This document shows, piece after piece, positions 57,736-64,000 of a DNA stretch of 64,000 nucleotides. The notes beneath the pieces are model-generated. The model was not told the origin of the DNA. It searched no databases and was given only the letters and a program-made list of their open reading frames with translations. The first letter of the stretch is position 1; each line of letters opens with the position of its first letter. The position numbers and the translations under genes are program-made. The stretch covers positions 6,572,001 through 6,636,000 of the forward strand of contig JAPYXD010000754.1 in NCBI GenBank assembly GCA_030998225.1. The letters are read 5' to 3'. The DNA comes from Diplolepis rosae (taxonomy: Eukaryota; Arthropoda; Insecta; Hymenoptera; Diplolepididae).

Positions 57736-58740
57736 GTTAATACTTAGTAAGATTAAAAATCTATTAATCATGAATAAAACCTATTATGAATTATTCGATT
57801 TTTTTAAAGCAAAGGACCAAAAGCCATGTCTAACATATAGAGGCGTGTTTGTGCTACTTAATAACTTTTTAGAAATTACTAAAATCTACTAATTTATTAA
57901 TGATATTCTTGTTAAAATTTTGATAATTTACTATATTAGAAAATGATCACAATTGGTCGACTTATGAGAAGCCAACTTTAATCTTCTTGAAGGGGAGTTC
58001 CCGTTTGGAAATAATTTTGCTTTTGGTTTCTATTTCAATTTCGAATAACTTGTTATTCTGACCTGTAGGTATTATATTTTATATTGGAAATGTAGTTAGA
58101 TTGGCATTAAATTTCTCTCAGTGAGTGGAAAAGACGGTTGTGCACATGCATCCTTTTTTACTAACACAGGTTGGTTTTTATAGAAGAAAATATATAAAGG
58201 CATTTGTCCTTTTTTACGTGAGCCAAAGACAAAACATGTAGAGTAACGACGTGGGTTTGCTTTTTTCTACTGGATATAAGAGGCTTGGGAGTCGTTGAGT
58301 CTGTAAAATCCACGCAGAAATTTAAACTATTCCCCGTTGCCTTCTGCTGACGAAAAATCTCAATTACATTGCGTACTTTATTGCTATTGGCTGCGTTGGA
58401 TACTATCACCTTTGAGATTTTTCATCAACTGGAAATCATTACATTTAACAAGAAGCAAAAAATATGCAAAATTTAATACCTTAGTCTAAAGAAGTTATTT
58501 TTCTAAGGATCTGCATCATTTACTAGAATTTTAGTCTTGTGACATTTTGTGTCTATTTTTTTTAACAAAGCTGATTCAATAAACATTTTTACAATTTTGA
58601 TAATTATCTGGTGTAATCATTTACCTACTAGAATTGCATATTTTCATTAAACTTTTGACATAATGACTAAACAAGTTTATCAGTAATTACCGCACATTTA
58701 AACTGGAAAAACGGTTTTATTGAAGAAGCAACATTATTTA
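57736..58740. other. AT-rich DNA with one coding-like frame
   Basis: A minus-strand frame at 58161-58409 (KVRNVIEIFRQQKATGNSLN, FCVDFTDSTTPKPLISSRKK) looks less repetitive than most. It has internal acceptor-like sites but no matching family. I leave it unassigned. Confidence 0.3.
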
Positions 58741-58960
58741 GATTTTCGTAAATCATGTCTTATTATTTCGGGGGAAATATTCTCTACAACTGTACTGTTT
58801 CCAATTTTAAAAATAATTTGAAAAATCTTCAAACATAGTTATTTTTAAAGAATTTCCCCCGAAATAATAAGACATGATTTATGAAATTCCAATCATATTT
58901 TTGAAATTGGTAAGAAGCGATGTAAAGAAAAATTCAATTACAAAAAAACATTATTAAAAG
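58741..58960. mobile_element. Foldback element, shared-arm family copy 3 (short)
   Basis: TAAATCATGTCTTATTATTT is mirrored by AAATAATAAGACATGATTTA; the tail TTGGTAAGAAGCGATGTAAA matches the arm of copy 2. Confidence 0.6.
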
Positions 58961-58964
58961 TTTT

Positions 58965-59325
58965 AAAGTGACATGCTTGATAACATGTTTAGTATTATAT
59001 TGACCCAAATTCATAGAATTTTTGTTAATTTCTTGTTATTTTGGCATAGGGTCAGTTTCATCTTATTTTATTTGATTAAAAATGTCACTATTAGATGTAA
59101 AAATCCACAAAAAGAAAGAAAGGCAAACTTTTCGGCCACATATGGGGGCCCTCTTCAGTGCCATAAATTCAAAGATTAATTCAAAATTTCTGTAGAACAT
59201 TAGAATATAGGAAACAATTAAATTAAGAATTATCATAGAATTCAAAAACTTATCTCATAGCTTGCAATACAAAATGAAGTAGTCCAGTATGCAGCATCAT
59301 GAATTGAAAAAATACTTAGAGTGAA
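58965..59325 (-). mobile_element. Penelope-like non-coding element, inverted copy
   Basis: Reverse complement of the element at 29457-29966, from GTTATCAAGCATGTCACTTT (3' end) through the hammerhead-like core to AGAGTTCACT-like sequence. A further 3' end in plus orientation (59326-59375) abuts it, giving a 50-bp inverted repeat at its borders. Confidence 0.6.
59129..59158 (-). ncRNA. Hammerhead-like core, damaged
   Basis: Same as 29772-29801 but the GAAAC box reads GAAAA, a change expected to disrupt it. Confidence 0.45.
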
Positions 59326-59375
59326 TTTGGGTCAATATAATACTAGATATGTTATCAAGCATGTCACTTTAAAAT

Positions 59376-59904
59376 TTAAAAATGGAAAATTCACTATAAA
59401 GCTAGAATATATCACAGTTCTGACCATTTTCAGAACTAGTTAAATTTAATAATACTTTCAGATGTGATACATAATATCACGAATATGTAAATTGCATTTT
59501 TTTATCAATTTTTAAAGATAAATTTATTATGATTTTTTAAAACATCTCAGAATAAATCTAAATGCGAAAATAAACAACTTTCAATTTTTTTTTTCGGTAC
59601 ATACTCAAATAATATTCAGTGTTAAATGGATTGTCCGTGAAGCTGATATATAAAATCGTTTTCTTGAAAAATACACGCCTGCGTCCACTCGTGAAAATCA
59701 CCATAAACGTCTCGAAGTTCTTTACTAGGTATAGGACAATAGTCTTCTTCAAGGAGGAAGAGAACCTCTCAAGATTGCTTATATAAAAAAATTTTTCGGT
59801 CAGCAAAGCCATATGTCTCGAGTCGGTTTTTAAAACAGTTCAGATCATTCTGTGAGAGACTCCGGTAACAAAGTCTTCACCGCAAAGTTTTCAAAAATGT
59901 AAAC
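59376..59904. other. Spacer between inverted Penelope-like copies
   Basis: No feature recognised. The frame at 59558-59812 is unsupported. Confidence 0.4.
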
Positions 59905-60345
59905 TATGTTCACGTTTTGCTATTGATAACCAATTTGGCATCCTTCTTTAATAATAAAATTTTCTAAAAAATTCCGGTCGGTTCGTGTGCAAAATTTTTT
60001 ATGTTTTTTCATTTATCCGGTTTTTTTTATTCACAGTGAACTCTAAGTATTTTTTCAATTTATGATGCTGCATACTGGACTACTTCATTTTGAATTGCAA
60101 GCTATGAGATAAGTTTTTGAATTCTATGATAATTCTTAATTTAATTATTTCCTATATTCTAATGTTCTACAGAAATTTTGAATTAATCTTTGAATTTATG
60201 GCACTGAAGAGGGCCCCCATATGTGGCCGAAACGTTTGCCTTTCTTTCCTTTTGTGCATTTTTACATCTAATAGTGACATTTGTAATCAAATAAAATAAG
60301 ATGAAACTGACCCTATGCCAAAATAACAAGAAATTAACAAAAATT
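59905..60345 (+). mobile_element. Penelope-like non-coding element, plus copy
   Basis: Matches 29490-29920 (CAATTTGGCATCC, then GATGCTGCATACTGGACTAC and the core). It is cut before the 3' end, where the LINE begins. With 58965-59325 it forms an inverted repeat with a spacer of about 600 bp. Confidence 0.6.
60204..60233 (+). ncRNA. Hammerhead-like core
   Basis: CTGAAGA, a stem II of GGGCC/GGCC, and GAAAC, identical to the copy at 29772-29801 over the core. Confidence 0.5.
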
Positions 60346-60371
60346 ATTAAAAGTATTATTTTTCATTATAG

Positions 60372-61355
60372 ACGTCAGGCACGTCGGCGTTGCTTTGCAG
60401 CTCCTGGCCATGTGTCCCGCGACATCGCATCTCCAACAGGAATTCTTCCTGTCGGGGTTGCTCCTCTTTTTCAACGGTCTCGTCGAGGTCCCTAATTTCG
60501 AGGGACCTCGTCGAGACCAGGGCCGAAATATCCACCCTCTCCCCGACCGCCCGGTCGAGCTCCTTGCGGAAGGCCAAAACATCTCTCTCCTTCTTGAGAA
60601 CCAGAAGGACTTCTTCCTTCCTGGTCCTCCGGATAGACAGGACCTTAAGTTCTGTCTTCCGGGGGTCGACTTTCGCCTTCATTTCCTTCAAGATGTCGGC
60701 GTAGGACTGGCCGTCCTTCGCCGACACCTTGATGGCGTCGCCCGACCTGGCCTGGTGGCAGTCCCCTGCGTTTTCTGCGTAGGGTCCTCCGCCCTTCTCT
60801 CCTTTTTTTCTTCTTTTTTTCTCTCCTTTTTCTTCTTTTTTATTCTTTTTTTCGTGACCACATGCCAGTCCCCTTCTTTATTCGGGGGCTGGCTTGTGGC
60901 CACCTCGGCATAAGAGGGCGAAGAGCCACCCTTTCCCCTCTTAGGAGTTTTTTCCAGAGGGGGGAGGGCGCGGATCTCTTCTCCCCCTTCACCTGATTTT
61001 TTGGGGTATCTCCCAGAGACGCCGAGCGTGGTCTCTGAAATATCCCCAATTTCTTCATGGCGGGGTGGGATTCCATTTTTTTTTGGATTCTCACCCCGCT
61101 TTCCAGGAGGCACTTATGGGTGTTGAGCATTCCGCCCAACACCTCAGTTGCCTCATTTACACTGTCTGTTACGTGGCGAGGGTTGTTTCTCAGCATACCC
61201 TGCTGGATGACGCTGAGAGCCTTCGCCAACTTTTCCATTTTCTCATTTTGCTCTTTCAGGAGCTGAAGGACGTCCTTCCATCCCTCAGCTCCAGAAGAAG
61301 CATCCAAGTCCTCTTTCCTCATTGTTTTGTTTCCAGTATCCATAAATCTTTTCAC
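60372..61355 (-). pseudogene. LINE ORF1 (gag-like), frameshifted, 3' truncated
   Basis: Minus-strand ORF1 of a non-LTR retrotransposon, in the style of R1/Waldo-like elements. It starts at 61355 with MKRFMDTGNKTMRKEDLDAS, then a coiled-coil-like LLKEQNEKMEKLAKALSVIQ. After a frameshift come SYAEVATSQPP and a lysine/glutamate-rich stretch, then after another VSAKDGQSYADILKEMKAKV and SIRRTRKEEVLLVLKKERDV, and after a third a zinc knuckle CWRCDVAGHMARSC (CX2CX4HX4C). The sequence then stops at about 60372 with no reverse transcriptase. ORF1 protein of such elements binds RNA. High G+C sets it apart. Plus-strand frames here are antisense shadows. Confidence 0.85.
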
Positions 61356-62160
61356 CAGCGCATCGTGCGTAGAGGAGCGGGTCGGAATATTTGGGAACGG
61401 GTGTACCCTCGGACCGAAGTCCTACCCCAGTTCCCTGAGGCCCAACCTCCGCTTAGCCGGTCCCGGAATACACGGACAGACCGGACTGGCTCGAAGCAAT
61501 ACAGGCTCCGACACCTGTGTTCAATACGCACTACCTGATCAAGGTCCCGAAGGGGCTGGCTCCTGATCACGCATGGCACACCATCCTCGGCAGAGCTAGG
61601 CTCACATCAACCTCGCCTCCTCGTGGGCTGGGGAAGACACCACTCGGTGATGAAGCACTCTCAGTGGGATGCCATACGAAAACGATCGTTTGGACTGATT
61701 TTGGTCACAGACTGCGGAGGCCTTGCAGTGTCCCTCAGGAGATTCCATACACCAATTCGCTCTTTGCCTCATTCAAGAGAGAGACCGTCTATAGGTTCTC
61801 CTCTCACATTCGAAGGACACATATCACAGTCATGCGGCGCTAAAATTCTTTCAGTTCACTCATTCCTCACAGGCACTCGCAGACTCATTCTCAGCGCCGC
61901 TACCTGGGGCATAAATCCTTCTCCATGCATGGGGATAGACGCGTTTATAGCGTCCCCCGCTTTCAACCTGGTATTGACCCGTTTATAGGGCACCCTTCAC
62001 GCAATGGGAAGATGCCCGTCTATAGAGCCCCCTGCATTTGTTCACCGATTCATCGGGACACTACAACCTCTATGACCCGAGGGACGTCTGCTAAGCCTCC
62101 CCACCCGTCCTTTTTTGGCATAGCCAAGAGAAGGACTTCGTCAAGGTACCAGTGTAAGCA
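61356..62160 (-). mobile_element. LINE 5' untranslated region
   Basis: G+C-rich sequence continuous with ORF1 and ending sharply near 62160. Three related units (GCGTTTATAGCG, CCGTTTATAGGG, CCGTCTATAGAG) lie at 61941, 61979 and 62015, about 36-38 bp apart. LINE 5' regions often hold an internal promoter; that role here is inference. Confidence 0.65.
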
Positions 62161-63412
62161 AAAACGATAATCACTTAAAATCAAAAAATTTTTCGACTCA
62201 AGCCAACTTTCTTTCTCCATAATTTTTTTAATATTCATAATTTGAATAAAATGCAGTTTGAAAGATTAAAAAAAAATTTCTCGTGTGCTTAAAATTTGGG
62301 GAAGATATACGAGGAGAATAAAAGTACCAGGAAATTGTATCGCAAATTAATTTATTCTCCCTCTTACCTTCGTCGGAATAGTCAATCTCGAAAGGCAAGG
62401 AAAAAGAATGTTAAATTTAAATGTTTTTCGTTCCCCTCTCAGTGACGTAACAAAAAATTGTTTTGTTAAGAAAATTTGATCCTTCGTTTCATCAAATAGG
62501 ATTTGTGTTTTATATTATAAAATAGAATAAACGGATTTCAAACAGTAAGTGTGTACTGCTGAACAATGTAGATTTGAGAAAAACTGTTTTTGCAAAGCCA
62601 TAAGTTTACTTTTTATCAGTATTTTTCCAAACTGCATATCATTTTGTAGTATTTCAATAGAAAGGTAATAAACAAGTTTCTTTCACGTATAAAATAGGAT
62701 TGAAGTTTGTTTGAAGTCTACGTGAAAAATTCTAGGTGATATTTTTATTTAATTTCGAAGGTCTTTTTCGATTGGCAGCAACTCAATTTCCGGCTAGTCT
62801 GATGTCGTCTATCGCTAAAGAGCGAGAATTTCCGTTTTCACAAGCGCATGACGTTAATATCTTTAAGCAGTGGAGTTTCCACCAAGTTTCACTCAGTTCA
62901 TTATTTTTTCATTAGATGGACTGATTTAATCCTCTCTTTGCACTCTTAATCAAATTGAGGTACAATTTAATATGGAGCCAGTTTCAAAGGTTGAAAGAAA
63001 TTTAAGGAAAATATTAAATTCCGTGTCTCCAGAATGCAGACTGAATTCCATTCTACGAGGTTTAAACGTTTTCTCGCCAACTGTGAATTGTGAAGAATCA
63101 CTTTCAAGCGAAATTTAGTTTAGTAGCTATTTTATTATTAAATTTGATTTTATTATTAAATGCAGTTGGCTCCTACTTAGTATTTTATAAATTGACTTAT
63201 AATTAATTTTGATTAATTAATTAATTTTGTTTAATTAATTAATTTTAATCTGAAGAAAAAATTGTCTTCAAAGATAATAAAATGAAATAATAACGTAATT
63301 TACATTGAATAAAGTTCAAAATATATCTGTGGAGTATGTAAATACGTAATTATATATATACACATATGAATTCTCGAAGAAATATTCATTTCTTTGGCAT
63401 TACACGGAGAAA
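62161..63412. other. AT-rich DNA, no supported feature
   Basis: No gene, hairpin pair or known element recognised. Repeated TTAATTAATT words near 63205-63245. Confidence 0.45.
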
Positions 63413-63675
63413 AATAGTTGGAGAAATTTTACTCAACTTTTGAGCAAAATTGGGACATATACACAAGTCAAAGATTTTTGAATATTATTGTAATAATTTG
63501 TGACGTACATCTTGAAACTTTACTCTAAATTTTTAAAGTTTACCGAACCGCGATGCATTCTTTAAAATTTGGTACGTCACAAATTATTACAATAATATTA
63601 AATGATCTCCAACTTCTCCATAATTCCCAACTTTGCTACAAGTTGGGTAAATTTTCTCGAACTACTTTTCTCCAT
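63413..63675. mobile_element. CACGGAG foldback MITE, TA duplication
   Basis: CACGGAGAAAAATAGTTGG and complement (AACTACTTTTCTCCATG), TA on both sides (63411-63412, 63676-63677). An inner arm TATTGTAATAATTTGTGACG is mirrored. Confidence 0.78.
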
Positions 63676-63763
63676 GTATAAAATCAAATATAAATTAATT
63701 GGATATCACTGTTTTGATAATGAGATAAAAATATATAGCTGATAATTAATTCTTCATACACAC

Positions 63764-63984
63764 AAAAAAAAGTCCAGTTAAAACAATCGGAATTCCGGTT
63801 AGGCCATATATAACATTATTTTCTGGTTATTTCAATTAGAATTCTGGTTATTTCAGACAGATTTTCTAATCATTCCTAACAAATCTGGTGAAAAGAACCT
63901 GAATTTCTTGTTATTTTAACCAGAAAATAATGTTAAATATGGCCTAACCGGAATTCCGGTTGTTTTAACTGGACTTTTTTTTAA
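63764..63984. mobile_element. Palindromic MITE, AAGTCCAGTTAAAAC ends
   Basis: AAAAAAAAGTCCAGTTAAAA with CGGAATTCCGGTTAGGCC is mirrored at the right end of the window. Arms about 60 bp. Confidence 0.75.
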
Positions 63985-64000
63985 TGTACTTTTTTTCTTA

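Noticed and set aside
60395..60913. 172-codon plus-strand open frame
   Set aside because: It is antisense to the LINE ORF1, whose minus-strand frames contain a zinc knuckle and gag-like motifs.

Overview
This window is eukaryotic, A+T-rich and dominated by transposable elements. At least nine mariner/Tc1-type transposons or fragments, many terminal-inverted-repeat MITEs with TA, CA or TTAA target duplications, and intron/exon structure all point to an arthropod genome, most likely an insect. The order cannot be fixed from the sequence. I see no rRNA, tRNA, CRISPR array, prokaryotic operon or virus-like gene.

Host gene. One gene is readable, on the minus strand. Four short exons (52999-53147, 46975-47082, 45285-45471, 15222-15484) each have AG/GT borders, and their intron phases (1, 1, 2) join into one open frame of about 235 residues. 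The product is serine/arginine/proline-rich and looks intrinsically disordered; I cannot name it. Its introns carry almost everything else: the 5.9-kb first intron holds the mariner nest and the 29.8-kb third intron holds most of the central repeats. A few weaker coding-like stretches (688-751, 12786-12971, 54846-55022, 58161-58409) are unassigned.

Layout. 0-8 kb: foldback MITEs in plain AT-rich DNA. 8-10.9 kb: two inverted copies of a TIR element (ACATTCTCATCATG ends, internal ~155-bp subrepeats) and a mariner 3' remnant. 11.8-15.1 kb: a TIR element, a mariner remnant, an internally deleted Tc1/mariner transposon and a pogo-like MITE. 15.2-16.5 kb: exon, then two 12-bp satellite arrays that switch strand. 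18.4-22.8 kb: MITEs, a mariner deletion derivative, and a mariner carrying two insertions. 23-28 kb: foldbacks and TTAA elements. 28.8-31.7 kb: a 2.9-kb palindrome invaded by a Penelope-like element with a hammerhead-ribozyme-like core. 31.7-34.6 kb: another ACATTCTC element, a ladder of GCGAAGC mini-hairpins and nested GC-rich foldbacks. 35.6-45 kb: foldbacks and MITEs. 45-53 kb: three exons and a four-deep mariner nest. 55.8-57.7 kb: GGCCAAC-rich repeats. 59-60.3 kb: inverted Penelope-like copies. 60.4-62.2 kb: 5' part of a LINE with a broken gag ORF. 63.4-64 kb: two more MITEs.

The genes do not form a pathway. The window is a record of layered insertion. Several insertions can be undone exactly on paper because removing the element plus one duplicated dinucleotide restores the interrupted transposase frame or palindrome arm.
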